A DNA stretch of 38,457 nucleotides from Rhodoplanes elegans (GTDB lineage: Bacteria > Pseudomonadota > Alphaproteobacteria > Rhizobiales > Xanthobacteraceae), in assembly GCF_016653355.1 (NCBI RefSeq), contig NZ_NHSK01000085.1, positions 1 through 38,457 of the forward strand. The letters are read 5' to 3'. The position numbers and the translations under genes were made by a program. Below are positions 14,435 to 23,052 of this stretch, piece by piece. Each line of letters opens with the position of its first letter. Position 1 is the first letter of the stretch. The notes under the pieces are model-generated. The model ran no database searches. It was given only the letters and a program-made list of their open reading frames with translations, and was not told where the DNA came from.

Positions 14435-15934
14435 TTAACGGCTGCCGTGACCCGCTGGGGCTCGCGATTCTTGTTCACCACCATAGATGGCCAGCTCGAA
14501 GTCGGCATCGCCCTTGAACACTTCTAAGTCGTTCTCCGCGGGCGGGCTTTGCTCGCGGGCCGGATCGAAAATCCTGCGCAAGAAGATGCGCGGGGCGCTG
14601 TTCGGGTCGGGAGCGAGCTGGACCACCGCCCGGACAGCCTGGAGGGCCTTCGATCGCACGGACTCGGCGGACTCTGTCTCTCCGGCGCTAGAAAGAGACT
14701 CTCCGGCGTCATAAAGGTATTTAAATTTCTGTCCTAGAGCTGCAGCCTGCCATAGCCGCACAGCGGGATCATTAGCGGTATTAGGGTTGCTGATGAGCTT
14801 CTCGGCGATCGGCAGGGCCGTTCGGAAGCTCTGTGGCGGTTCGAGGTACAGACTGACATACAGCTCGCGCTTGAGTATGTCGTCATCGTTCGGTGAAATC
14901 TGTTCCGCCTCTTTTAGGGTTACCAGAGCTGATTCCCAAAGCTGCTGAAGAATGTATATGTCGGCCAGCTTCACCCTGAGTACCGGGTCCTTGGGCTTTT
15001 GTTGTACAGCGACGCGGATTGCATCGGTTGCAGCGGGAAAGTTACCGGCGCGCGCCTGGGCCGCGGCCCAGGCCGCGCGTTGATCCGCCGTCTGCAAGCT
15101 AGAATACGGCACGCTTCGTACTTCCCGATCAGAAGCGACCTCGGGAGCTGCGATAGCCCTGTTGCTCGGTCGAGAGCCAGTGGTTGCAGTCGCCGGCAAG
15201 TCCGTGATCGGAGCATTGCTGCTCTTGTCAAATTTCCTAGCGATTTCCGGATGATCCGAAGCCGCTTCCGTATCCAAGAGCAAAAGAAGGATTCGAGTAC
15301 GTGTTTCGAGATAGAAAAAAAGAAAACAGCCGATACTCGCTGCCGCCACTGTGAGGACAAACAATACGTCGCCACCTCCAGCGTTCTGGATGCCCTCGTT
15401 GAACTTACCGGCGAGAGACCAGACCTTCTCCCAGATTGTCGTAGCTTGGACCAGTCCGAGCCCGACGATGATCTTTGTGATCCAGTCGGAGATTTCCTCG
15501 AGGTTGGTGTTGTTGCGGTAGATCCTGGCCGAAGCGTTTGCTGCAGGAATGGGTGCCACCCCTGCGGCCCCGCCGATTGAAGGAATTGATCCGGCAGTGG
15601 TTGTGGTCGTGGGGGGCGCTGCGGCATTGCCACCGGCATCTCCGGCCGCTCGCTGTAATTGCCGTGGGATGCCGAACAGAAAGCCCAGGAAACCACCTGA
15701 TGCCGCGGCCGACATGATCGTTGCGAGAAGGAGACCAAAGGTTTGGAGAAAAAGCGCTTCGGACGATCTCGCGAAGGAGTTCGCGATGCTGAATAGCATA
15801 GCCAATGTGCCGAGCGTGAAGAAGAACTGCATCGTGAGTCGCTCGACCTGACTCAGCTGTTCGTAGAGAGAGCCGCGAATTCCGCTCGCGCCCGAGATCC
15901 CGTCTGACGGAGTAGATGCTATCGTGGTCGACAT
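14435..15934 (-). CDS. Membrane protein with C-terminal TPR-like region, unknown function
   Basis: A 499-residue protein of no family I can name. Hydrophobic segments lie at about residues 35-54, 60-89, 152-169 and 188-209. Between the second and third is an Ala/Thr/Gly-rich linker (about 96-136). The motifs GGFLGFLFGIPRQLQ (80-94) and NNTNLEEISDWITKIIVGLGL (from 141) recur, as I recall, in bacterial multi-TM proteins that carry varied soluble domains (for example pYEATS-type). After a disordered stretch (225-280), helical repeats resembling TPRs run from about 285 to 480 (RAAWAAAQARAGNFPAATDAI, PVLRVKLADIYILQQLWESALVTLKEAE). The gene and both flanks are more AT-rich and use rarer codons than their neighbours, suggesting acquisition. 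Confidence 0.8.
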   Translation of the reverse strand: MSTTIASTPSDGISGASGIRGSLYEQLSQVERLTMQFFFTLGTLAMLFSIANSFARSSEALFLQTFGLLLATIMSAAASGGFLGFLFGIPRQLQRAAGDAGGNAAAPPTTTTTAGSIPSIGGAAGVAPIPAANASARIYRNNTNLEEISDWITKIIVGLGLVQATTIWEKVWSLAGKFNEGIQNAGGGDVLFVLTVAAASIGCFLFFYLETRTRILLLLLDTEAASDHPEIARKFDKSSNAPITDLPATATTGSRPSNRAIAAPEVASDREVRSVPYSSLQTADQRAAWAAAQARAGNFPAATDAIRVAVQQKPKDPVLRVKLADIYILQQLWESALVTLKEAEQISPNDDDILKRELYVSLYLEPPQSFRTALPIAEKLISNPNTANDPAVRLWQAAALGQKFKYLYDAGESLSSAGETESAESVRSKALQAVRAVVQLAPDPNSAPRIFLRRIFDPAREQSPPAENDLEVFKGDADFELAIYGGEQESRAPAGHGSR

Positions 15935-16174
15935 GCTCGACTCGTCCGCAATGCTGAAACACTCGCGAAGGTCGTTTTGGCAGAGTTCTGCAATTCCATG
16001 CCAAGGTCAACCTAAAATTGCGGAGACTTTTCGTAAGCAATTGCGCCCCGGGTCGCGGCAACGCGGGAGACCGGTAATTATTAATTGTTCGGGTTCAAAA
16101 CGGCCTTGATGATGCGCAACTAAGCCGACTCGGCCGGGGGTGGGTCCGCCGTCGAAATGCCGAAGGGGGAGCTA

Positions 16175-16636
16175 ATGTCTGTCGTTCTGCAGCCCATTGG
16201 GATCGTGCGCGGCGGGCGGGCCGAGGCGGTCGACGACGGCTGGGGCACGGTCGAGGCCGACATCGTGCTCGACCCGGCGCAGGTGACGCCGGAGGCGACG
16301 CTCGGGCTCACCGCCTATAGCCACGTCGTCGTCGTCTTCCACATGCACAAGGTCGGCGAGGACAAGGTCGAGCGCGGCGCCCGCCATCCGCGCGAGCGCG
16401 CCGACTGGCCACGCCTCGGGATTCTCGCGCAGCCGGCCCGGTCGCGGCCGAACCGGCTCGGCGTGACGCCGGTGGCGCTCGTCGCGGTCGACGGGCGCAC
16501 GGTCCGGGTGCGCGGCCTCGACGCCATCGACGGCACGCCCGTGCTCGACATCAAGCCGTACATCACGGGCTTCGCCCCGCGCGGCGTGATCCGCGAGCCG
16601 ACCTGGGTGCGCGACCTCATGCGGGAGTATTGGTGA
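16175..16636 (+). CDS. TrmO-like tRNA methyltransferase family protein (TsaA/UPF0066)
   Basis: A 153-residue protein of the TrmO/TsaA beta-barrel family, whose E. coli member N6-methylates t6A37 in tRNA-Thr using SAM. Seen here are the N-terminal LQPIGIVRGGR, the central YSHVVVVFHMHKV, the signature HPRERADWPRLGILAQPARSRPNRLGVTPV and the DIKPYITGF motif. It is shorter than E. coli TrmO and lacks its C-terminal domain, as in many alphaproteobacterial members. GGGGGAG just before the ATG at 16175 favours this start over an upstream ATG at 16157. The substrate has not been shown for this short form. Confidence 0.82.
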   Translation: MSVVLQPIGIVRGGRAEAVDDGWGTVEADIVLDPAQVTPEATLGLTAYSHVVVVFHMHKVGEDKVERGARHPRERADWPRLGILAQPARSRPNRLGVTPVALVAVDGRTVRVRGLDAIDGTPVLDIKPYITGFAPRGVIREPTWVRDLMREYW

Positions 16637-16640
16637 CGCC

Positions 16641-16818
16641 CGTCATTCCGGGGCCTCGTGTCCCGGGCGCGGCGCGACGCGCCGTGACCCGGGACCCAGG
16701 GCGATCGGACGCGGCGTTCGCGAACGGGGCTGTCGTCGATGCGCTTTCCGTGCCGCCCCTGGGCCCCGGATCGGCGACGCATCAGGCCTGCGGCCTGCTG
16801 CGCCTTGTCCGGGGCACG
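16641..16818. repeat. GTCATTCCGGG-type composite repeat, copy 2
   Basis: It starts CGTCATTCCGGGGCC right after the TrmO-like stop and runs to CCTTGTCCGGGGCACG. The right half (GCATCAGGCCTGCGGCCTG, then CTGCGCC) is shared with the element at 19272-19413. It contains several internal hairpins. It fills most of the gap to the convergent small membrane-protein gene. Confidence 0.7.
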
Positions 16819-16835
16819 CAGCACCGAAGTTCCGC

Positions 16836-17036
16836 TCACAGGCTCCAGCGGCGCATGAAGACGTCCATCTGGCCACCGAACAGGGCGGCGAACACGGCCG
16901 AGAGGACGAAGCCGAGCACGGCCAGGATGAGGGCGGCCGGAATTGCCGCGAGGCTGAGCTTGACGAGAAAGAACACCAGCCGGAAAAAGGGGATGCGGAG
17001 GTCGACGACGACGATCTTCTGCGAAATTTCATCCAT
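16836..17036 (-). CDS. Small membrane protein of unknown function
   Basis: A 66-residue protein with a charged N-terminus ([14 protein letters not shown]) and one long or two short hydrophobic helices at about residues 16-54 ([20 protein letters not shown], then [19 protein letters not shown]), ending in a basic tail. GGAGA six bases before the ATG at 17036 supports expression. I do not recognise the family. It faces away from apt, with which it shares a 104-base spacer. Confidence 0.7.
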   Translation of the reverse strand: MDEISQKIVVVDLRIPFFRLVFFLVKLSLAAIPAALILAVLGFVLSAVFAALFGGQMDVFMRRWSL

Positions 17037-17140
17037 GGGGGGTCTCCGTTGCGTTCGGCGTCATGCTTCGCCACCCTGAGCCGCCCTGCAAGCGCGAGCC
17101 GCCCGGCAAGTTTCGTTTCCCACCCCCCTCAGGCCGTACG

Positions 17141-17692
17141 ATGATCACCAGCACTGCCGTCGAGAAAGACCTCAAGGCCGCGATCCGGACCATTCCGGAC
17201 TATCCCAAGCCCGGCATCCTGTTCCGCGACATCACCACGCTCCTCAGCGACGCCTGGGCGTTCCGCCGCACCGTCGACGAGCTGGTGCAGCCCTGGGCCG
17301 GCATGAAGATCGACAAGGTCGCCGGCATCGAGGCGCGCGGCTTCATCCTGGGCGGGGCGGTGGCGCACCAGGTCTCGGCCGGCTTCGTGCCGATCCGCAA
17401 GAAAGGCAAGCTGCCGCACAAGCGGGTCAGCATCGCCTACTCGCTCGAGTATGGCCTCGACGAGATGGAGGTCCACGAGGACGCCGTGAAGGCCGGCGAG
17501 CGGGTGATCCTGGTCGACGACCTGATCGCCACGGGCGGCACGGCCGAAGGTGCCGTGAAGCTGATGCGCCAGCTGGGCGCCGAGGTCCTGGCCGCCTGCT
17601 TCGTCATCGACCTGCCGGATCTCGGCGGCGCCGACAAGCTGCGCGCCCTCGACGTTCCGGTGCGCACGCTCCTGACCTTCGACGGCCACTGA
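17141..17692 (+). CDS. apt: Adenine phosphoribosyltransferase
   Basis: A 183-residue type I phosphoribosyltransferase making AMP from adenine and PRPP. The 13-residue PRPP loop [14 protein letters not shown] lies at 122-135. The N-terminal [18 protein letters not shown] hood and the [14 protein letters not shown] loop are typical for Apt. The length is normal. The ATG at 17141 is used because the conserved part starts a few residues later; the frame runs open back to 17063 with no recognisable sequence. With mtnP upstream it completes adenine salvage from methylthioadenosine. Confidence 0.95.
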   Translation: MITSTAVEKDLKAAIRTIPDYPKPGILFRDITTLLSDAWAFRRTVDELVQPWAGMKIDKVAGIEARGFILGGAVAHQVSAGFVPIRKKGKLPHKRVSIAYSLEYGLDEMEVHEDAVKAGERVILVDDLIATGGTAEGAVKLMRQLGAEVLAACFVIDLPDLGGADKLRALDVPVRTLLTFDGH

Positions 17693-17704
17693 GGCGACGC
17701 GGCC

Positions 17705-17805
17705 GTCATTCCGGGGCGCGCGCAAGCGCGAACCCGGAATCCAACGACAGGCAGGGCGTTTCGGCCTGGATTCCGGGTTCGCCGCTGCGCGGCGCCCGGA
17801 ATGAC
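17705..17805. repeat. GTCATTCCGGG-type palindromic repeat, copy 3
   Basis: A compact copy with perfect 11-base inverted ends: GTCATTCCGGG (17705-17715) and CCCGGAATGAC (17795-17805). A second nested pair is formed by AACCCGGAATCCA and TGGATTCCGGGTT. It lies between the convergent apt and cupin genes and could end both transcripts. Confidence 0.85.
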
Positions 17806-17827
17806 GAGGAAGCGGTCGCTCCCGCCC

Positions 17828-18256
17828 TCATCCGGCCGGCGGCGAGAAGCCCGGCGGCGCGAGCTCGAAGGTCTCGAACAAGAAGCCCGGCGCCACCGTG
17901 CAGCCGACCAGCGTCCAGGCGCCGAGGCTCTCGGCGGCCTGCCAGGCGTCGGCCGGCACCACGGCCTGCGGCCGCTCGCCGGCCATCAGGTCCGGCCCGA
18001 GCCGGACCGTCTGGGGCGGCTCGCCGGCCGGTGCGATCTCGAGCGCCAGCGGGCTGCCCGCGTGCCAGTGCCACGCCTCGGCGGCGTCGACCCGGTGCCA
18101 ATGCGAGCGCTCGCCCTTCGCCAGCAGGAAATAGATCGCGGTCGAGGCGGCGCGCCCCGGCGCCACCTCGGTCGGGTCCCGAAACGTCTCGCGAAAATGC
18201 CCACCCTCGGGATGCGGCTGCAGCCCGAGCAGGGCGATCACCTCGGCGGCGGTCAT
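17828..18256 (-). CDS. DUF985-family cupin protein
   Basis: A 142-residue single-domain cupin of the DUF985 (YML079w-like) family. The order LGLQPHPEGGHFRETFR, then STAIYFLLAKGERSHWHRVDAAEAWHWHAGSPL, then GAWTLVGCTVAPGFLFETFELA is the family pattern. The His/Glu residues in SHWHR-E-WHWH lie where cupins bind metal or small ligands. The function is unknown; the fold resembles sugar epimerases. The ATG at 18256 preceded by GAGG is preferred to the TTG six bases upstream. Confidence 0.85.
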   Translation of the reverse strand: MTAAEVIALLGLQPHPEGGHFRETFRDPTEVAPGRAASTAIYFLLAKGERSHWHRVDAAEAWHWHAGSPLALEIAPAGEPPQTVRLGPDLMAGERPQAVVPADAWQAAESLGAWTLVGCTVAPGFLFETFELAPPGFSPPAG

Positions 18257-18280
18257 GATCAATCCCTCAACAACCTCACC

Positions 18281-18389
18281 CCGTCATCCTGAGGTGCCCG
18301 GCAAAGCCGGGCCTCGAAGGATGCGGTCTCGGCGCTGCGGCCGTCGCCCTTCGAGGGCCGCGCGTCGCGCGGCCGCCTCAGGGTGACGG
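18281..18389. repeat. CCGTCATCCTGAGG-type palindromic repeat
   Basis: The ends CCGTCATCCTGAGG (18281-18294) and CCTCAGGGTGACGG (18376-18389) are inverted with one mismatch. Inside are GCCCGGC-AAA-GCCGGGC, GCCTCGAAGGATGC, CCTTCGAGGGC and GGCCGCGCG-TC-GCGCGGCC. This is a common intergenic element type of Hyphomicrobiales and is not related in sequence to the other families in the window. Confidence 0.85.
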
Positions 18390-18416
18390 ACAATTTCCGA
18401 GCGTGCGGCAAGGTCG

Positions 18417-19184
18417 TCAGAACCGGTTCTTGCGCTCGCGCACCTCGGCGAAGACCTGGGCGGCCGGCTTGCCGGCGAGCTTCACGGCGGCCGCCACGGC
18501 CGGCACGTCGGCGCGCAGGAACGGGTTGGCCTGCTTCTCGGCGCCGAGCATCACGGGGATGGTCGGCCGGCCGGCCGCGATCTGCTGCTGCGCCTCGGCG
18601 CCGCGCGCCGCCAGCGCCGCGTTGTCGGGCTCGATGGTCTGGGCGAACTTGATGTTGGCGAGCGTGTATTCATGCCCGCAATAGATCGCCGTGTCGTCGG
18701 GCAGGGCACGCAGCTTGAGCAGCGAGGCCCACATCTGCTCGGGCGTGCCCTCGATCACCCGGCCGCAGCCGATCGAGAACAGCGTGTCGCCGACGAAGGC
18801 GATCTTGTCGGCGTCGAACACGTATGCGATGTGGCCGGCCGTGTGGCCGGGCGTGTCGAGCACGCGCGCCGTCAGGCTGCCCACCGTGACCGTGTCGCCC
18901 TCGGCGACGGTCGCGTCGACGGCCGGGATCGGCTGCTTCTCGTGGCGCGGCGCCGTCACCTTGCAGCCGTGCCGCTCCTTCAGCTCGGCGACGCCGCCGG
19001 TGTGGTCGCCGTGATGATGCGTCACCAGGATGTCGGTGAGGGTCCAGCCGGTCTCCTTCAGGGCCGCATCGACGGCCCAGGCCTCGGGCGCATCGATCGA
19101 CGCCGTGGCGCCGGTCGCCGGATCGTGGATCAGCACGCCGAAATTGTCGGACAGGCACTTGAAGAGATGGGTCTGGGCGGCCAT
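18417..19184 (-). CDS. gloB: Hydroxyacylglutathione hydrolase (glyoxalase II)
   Basis: A 255-residue metallo-beta-lactamase-fold thioesterase that hydrolyses S-lactoylglutathione in methylglyoxal detoxification. The THHHGDHTGG motif supplies metal ligands H56, H58, D60 and H61. The third His is in DTPGHTAGHIAY, the bridging Asp in FVGDTLFSIGCGR, and the last His in IYCGHEYTLANIKFA. The C-terminal helical glutathione-binding part (NPFLRADVPAVAAAV and the end KNRF) is present, so the protein is full length. It appears to be transcribed alone. Confidence 0.93.
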   Translation of the reverse strand: MAAQTHLFKCLSDNFGVLIHDPATGATASIDAPEAWAVDAALKETGWTLTDILVTHHHGDHTGGVAELKERHGCKVTAPRHEKQPIPAVDATVAEGDTVTVGSLTARVLDTPGHTAGHIAYVFDADKIAFVGDTLFSIGCGRVIEGTPEQMWASLLKLRALPDDTAIYCGHEYTLANIKFAQTIEPDNAALAARGAEAQQQIAAGRPTIPVMLGAEKQANPFLRADVPAVAAAVKLAGKPAAQVFAEVRERKNRF

Positions 19185-19271
19185 GGGGTTCCGTTCGGTC
19201 GATGGGGGTCGGTCCTGGACCTAGGATGAACCGGGCGATTGCGCAACGGCAACAAGGTCGCGGCGAGGCAA

Positions 19272-19413
19272 GGCATCGTGTCCAGGGCGCGGTGCAAGGC
19301 GCCGCGAACCGGACCCAGAGCGACACGGCGAGGGTTCGCTTCGGCGCCCCTGGCCCCGGCTCTGCGGCGCATCAGGCCTGTGGCCTGACGCGCCTTGTCC
19401 GGGGCACGATGCC
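19272..19413. repeat. Palindromic repeat related to the right half of 16641-16818
   Basis: The ends GGCATCGTG (19272-19280) and CACGATGCC (19405-19413) are perfect inverted repeats. The internal GGCGCATCAGGCCTGTGGCC, followed by CCTTGTCCGGGGCACG, matches the element at 16641-16818. It fills the gap between the gloB start and the malQ end. Confidence 0.75.
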
Positions 19414-19463
19414 GCGAGCTGGACGCGATCTCGTTTATCAGGACGCGATGACGTCCGAACAAC

Positions 19464-21437
19464 TCACCCGAACGCGCGGCCTTCCTCCCGGAGAATGCGG
19501 GCGATCTCGGTCAGGCGGTGGTCGCTCGAAAAGTCCTCGAGCCGCACCGGGAGCTTCTGGCGCCAGTTCGGGTGCTCGTTGATGGTGCCGGGCACGTTCG
19601 GCTGGTCGGCGACCTGGAAGGCGTCCTCGGCGGCGACCACCATCAGCCGGCTCGGCGTGCGGGCGAGGAAGCGGGCGATGTCGTCGAACGAGACGTGCTC
19701 GGCTTCGACGTCGCGCCGCAGCGCCTCGGCGATCCGGGTCCGCGCCTCCTGGCGCTCGTCGGTCGTCTCGCCGGGATCGAGGCCGAGCCCGTGCTTGACG
19801 TCGAGGTCGTGGCCCGACATCCAGCCCGAGAAGGTCGAGAGGTCGTGGGTCGAGAACGACACCAGCGCCTGCGCCGGATACTTGCCGGGCGGCGAGAACG
19901 AGCTGTCGGTCGTCCATTCGCGCTCGAACAGCATGATCCGATAGGACCACACGTTCCAGCCGGCGAGCGTCTCGCGGAAGCCGTCCGGGACGGTGCCGAG
20001 ATCCTCGCCGATCACGATGCACTGCTCGGCCTGGCTCTCCTGCGCGACGACCGCCATCATGGCCTCGAGCGGGAAGCGCACATAGGTCCCCTGGTCGGCC
20101 TTGAAGCCGTGCGGCACCATGTAGAGCCGGTTGAAGCCGAGCACGTGATCGAGCCGGATCGCGCCGGCGTGGCGCATGACGGCGCGCAGCGTCTCGCGCA
20201 GGAGCGCGAAGTCGGTCGCCATCAGGACGCGCGGATTGAACGAGGCGAGGCCCCAGTCCTGCCCGGCCGTGTTGAGGAGATCGGGCGGCGCGCCGGCCGA
20301 GAGCTCGCGCACATAGGCGCCCTGGCTCGACCACACGTCGGCACTGTCGGCGGCGACCCCGACCGCGACGTCGAGATAGAGACCGACCGGCATGCCGGCC
20401 TCGGCGGCGGCCGCGCTGCAGGCGGCGAGCTGGCGGTCCGCCGTCCACTGCACGAAGGCGTGGAACTCCATGTCGGCGGCCGCGCTCGCGGCGAGCGACG
20501 CGATCGCCTCGCGCGACGGCGCCCGCCACTCCTCCGGCCAATTCCACCACGGCCCGCCGTGGCGGGCGCGCAGCACCATGAAGGCGCAATAGCCGGCGAG
20601 CCAGTCGCCACGCTCGGTCTTGAAGGCGGCGAAGTCGGCGCGGCGCTCCTCGCTCGCCCGCTCGCGGAACGCCTCGAAAGCGATGCGCAGGCCCTTCAGC
20701 TTGAGCGGGATCACGCCGGCATAGTCGACCTGCGGGCTGGCGCGCAGCCGCACGACATCGTCGCCGAGGCCGGCAGCGGCGCCGGGAAACTCCGGGATCG
20801 CCGCGACGTCGATGTAGAGCGGATTGAGAAACAGCCGCGAGGTCGGCGAGTAGGGGCTGATCGCGCCGGGATCGTCGAGTGCGATGGCGTGGAGCGGATT
20901 GAGCGCGACGCCGGCGGCGCCGAGCCGTCCGGCGAGACGGACGAGCTCGCGCAGATCCGAGAAGTCGCCGATGCCCCAGTTGCGCTCGGAGCGCACACCG
21001 TAGAGCTGGACGGCGAGCGCCCAGACGCGGCCGCCCTTGTCGAACGCCTTCGGCTGCCACGCCGCCTCGGGGGCGACCAGCACGGCCTGCGGGCGCGGCC
21101 CCGGCGGATCGAGCTGCAGCTGATAGGAGCCGACCTTGGTCTTCTCCGGCAGCACCACGGCGCCGTGCTCGCAGGTGCCCGACGCGACGGTGCGGCCGGC
21201 GCGCGTCAGCCGCCACGTCGTGCCGTCCCCGCACACCCCGTAGATCGGCTCGATGTGACCCTTGCGGCGGACGTGGATGTGCGGCTCGGCGCCGAGTGGC
21301 GGCCCGCTGCGCGCCAGCACGTCGAGCACCGCCTCGACGGCGTCGTGGCTCACCTCGCGGAACTGGCCGCGCGCGTCGTAGTAGCTCGTCTCGACGCCGA
21401 AGGTCTCGGCGCGACGGCTCAGCTCGCCTTCACTCAT
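19464..21437 (-). CDS. malQ: 4-alpha-glucanotransferase (amylomaltase, GH77)
   Basis: A 657-residue cytoplasmic enzyme that disproportionates maltodextrins by moving glucan segments between 1,4-linked chains. The GH77 core includes RNWGIGDFSDLRELV, SPYSPTSRLFLNPLYIDV, nucleophile D430 in AIRLDHVLGFNRLYMVP, acid/base E478 in IGEDLGTVPDGF, and STHDLSTFSGWMSGHDL. An N-terminal region of about 130 residues precedes it, as in long E. coli-type MalQ. ATG at 21437 is chosen; GTG at 21449 is an alternative. It lies 70 bases downstream of otsA on the same strand and is probably cotranscribed with it. Confidence 0.93.
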   Translation of the reverse strand: MSEGELSRRAETFGVETSYYDARGQFREVSHDAVEAVLDVLARSGPPLGAEPHIHVRRKGHIEPIYGVCGDGTTWRLTRAGRTVASGTCEHGAVVLPEKTKVGSYQLQLDPPGPRPQAVLVAPEAAWQPKAFDKGGRVWALAVQLYGVRSERNWGIGDFSDLRELVRLAGRLGAAGVALNPLHAIALDDPGAISPYSPTSRLFLNPLYIDVAAIPEFPGAAAGLGDDVVRLRASPQVDYAGVIPLKLKGLRIAFEAFRERASEERRADFAAFKTERGDWLAGYCAFMVLRARHGGPWWNWPEEWRAPSREAIASLAASAAADMEFHAFVQWTADRQLAACSAAAAEAGMPVGLYLDVAVGVAADSADVWSSQGAYVRELSAGAPPDLLNTAGQDWGLASFNPRVLMATDFALLRETLRAVMRHAGAIRLDHVLGFNRLYMVPHGFKADQGTYVRFPLEAMMAVVAQESQAEQCIVIGEDLGTVPDGFRETLAGWNVWSYRIMLFEREWTTDSSFSPPGKYPAQALVSFSTHDLSTFSGWMSGHDLDVKHGLGLDPGETTDERQEARTRIAEALRRDVEAEHVSFDDIARFLARTPSRLMVVAAEDAFQVADQPNVPGTINEHPNWRQKLPVRLEDFSSDHRLTEIARILREEGRAFG

Positions 21438-21507
21438 GCCGCTCGACACTCACGTCGCGAGACGTGTCCCGTGCTCGCCCGTCGCGGTTTCATCGGTCGC
21501 GATCGGA

Positions 21508-23046
21508 TCAGTGGCGCTCGAACCGCACCACCGGCGCCTCGGCGCCGCGCGATCCGACCGCCGGCACCGTCGGGACCTGCGAGACGACCGGCAGCGCCAT
21601 GTAGGCCGAGTCGTCGAGCGTGCGAACGAAGTCGGCGAACCATAGCTGGACGGATGTCGCGCGCAAGACCTTCATCATGGCCTGCCAGCGCGCGATGCGC
21701 TCGTCGAGCGACATGCGCAGCGCCGTGCCGATCGCGGCCCCGATCGCCGCGGTGTCGTGCGGATTGACCAGCAGCGCCGCATCGAGCTCGCGCGCCGCCC
21801 CGGCGAATTCCGACAGCACCAGCACGCCCGGATCGAACGGATTCTGGGCCGCGACATACTCCTTGGCGACGAGATTCATGCCGTCGGCGAAGGGCGTCAC
21901 CAGACCGACATGGGCGGTCCGGTAGAACCCCGCGAGCGTGGTCTGGGCGTAGCCCTTGGCGAGATAGCGGATCGGCGTCCAGTCGGGCTCGCCGAAGCGG
22001 CCGTTGACGTCGCTGACGAGGCCGGTGATCTCGGTTTTCAGTGCCTTGTAGGCCGGGATGTCGCCGCGCGACGGCACCGCGACCTGAATCAGCGTGACGT
22101 TGCGCCGGAGCGTGGGCTCGGTCTCGAGCAGATGGCCGAAGCCGCGCAGTCGGTTGGCGATGCCCTTCGAGTAGTCGACGCGGTCGACGCCGATCACGAG
22201 CTTGCCGCCCTGCAGGCTGGAGCGCAGCCGCGACACCTCCGGCCGCGCCGCCGCCTTGGTGGCACGGCTCGCGAACAGCTCGGTGTCGATGGTGATCGGG
22301 AAGGTGCCGAGCCGGGTCTCGCCGTGGCGCGACCGCACCGACGTGGCGCCGGTCGAGGCCGTCACGGCGGCGCCGGCCGCGGTCGTGCCGGTCAGCGTCG
22401 CGCCGGGCAGCGCGGCGCCGATCGCGGTGAGGCCGAGCTCGCGACGCAGGTAGCTCTCGAAGTTGCGTTGCGAGTCCATCGTCTGGAAGCCGATCAGGTC
22501 GTAGGCCAGCATCGCCTCGATCAGCTCGCGATGGTGCGGCACCGCCACCATGGCGTCGCGGCCCGGCATCGGCGTGTGCAGGAAGAAGCCGATCGGCAGG
22601 CTGACGCCGAGCTTGCGCAACTCGGCACCGAGCGGCAGGAAATGATAATCGTGCACCCAAAGGGTCGCGTCGGCGCGGCAGAAGCGGAGCAGCGCGCGCG
22701 CCATGTGGCCGTTCACCTCGCGGTAGGAGCCGTAGTCCTGCGGGCTGGTGGCGATCAGATCGGGGCGCGAATGCAGCGCCGGCCATAACGCCGAGTTGGC
22801 GAAGCCTTCGTAGTAGCCGCGGTAGTGCTCTGTCGGCAGATCGAGTGTCGCCAGTGCACCTTTGCCGAGGGATTCGACCTCGAGCAACGGCTCCTTGCCG
22901 CAGGCGTCGCGGGTCCGCCCGCTGGCACCGACCCAGATCGCGCCGGACTCGGTGACGGCCGGCAGCAGGGCGGCGGCCAGACCGCCCGTCATCGGCTCGT
23001 CGGCCTTGGCCCGCGCCACCCGGTTGGACACCACGACGATACCCAA
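21508..23046 (-). CDS. otsA: Trehalose-6-phosphate synthase (GT20)
   Basis: A 512-residue glycosyltransferase joining UDP- or ADP-glucose with glucose 6-phosphate. Signatures are IVVVSNRVARAK at the N-terminus, MTGGLAAALLP, ADATLWVHDYHFLP, GFFLHTPMP, IGVDRVDYSKGI and TPFADGMNLVAKEYVAAQ, all typical of GT20. The start is TTG at 23046: AGGAGG lies six bases upstream and the product begins right at the conserved strand. A longer in-frame region upstream is non-coding. Residues about 211-239 are an Ala/Thr/Gly-rich insertion absent from E. coli OtsA. otsB is not in the window. It is divergent from glgE across a spacer with EcfG-like promoters on both strands. Confidence 0.94.
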   Translation of the reverse strand: MGIVVVSNRVARAKADEPMTGGLAAALLPAVTESGAIWVGASGRTRDACGKEPLLEVESLGKGALATLDLPTEHYRGYYEGFANSALWPALHSRPDLIATSPQDYGSYREVNGHMARALLRFCRADATLWVHDYHFLPLGAELRKLGVSLPIGFFLHTPMPGRDAMVAVPHHRELIEAMLAYDLIGFQTMDSQRNFESYLRRELGLTAIGAALPGATLTGTTAAGAAVTASTGATSVRSRHGETRLGTFPITIDTELFASRATKAAARPEVSRLRSSLQGGKLVIGVDRVDYSKGIANRLRGFGHLLETEPTLRRNVTLIQVAVPSRGDIPAYKALKTEITGLVSDVNGRFGEPDWTPIRYLAKGYAQTTLAGFYRTAHVGLVTPFADGMNLVAKEYVAAQNPFDPGVLVLSEFAGAARELDAALLVNPHDTAAIGAAIGTALRMSLDERIARWQAMMKVLRATSVQLWFADFVRTLDDSAYMALPVVSQVPTVPAVGSRGAEAPVVRFERH

Positions 23047-23052
23047 AGCGAT

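Noticed and set aside
15935-16030. A sigma-54-like site (TGGCATG...TTGCA, minus strand) ahead of the 499-residue protein gene
   Set aside because: The distance between the GG and GC elements is nine bases where sigma-54 needs ten, so it should not function.
16040-16110. A GTTCGGGTTCAAA stretch resembling a tRNA T-arm
   Set aside because: No acceptor stem, anticodon arm or D-arm can be built around it.
5397-19413. Several repeated GC-rich palindromes that could suggest a CRISPR array
   Set aside because: The copies are dispersed, differ in length and centre, and show no regular repeat-spacer pattern; no cas gene is present.
21451-21466. CACGTC-GCGA-GACGTG hairpin between otsA and malQ
   Set aside because: The stem is only six base pairs and has no T-run; in DNA of this GC content it is not strong evidence for a terminator or operator.
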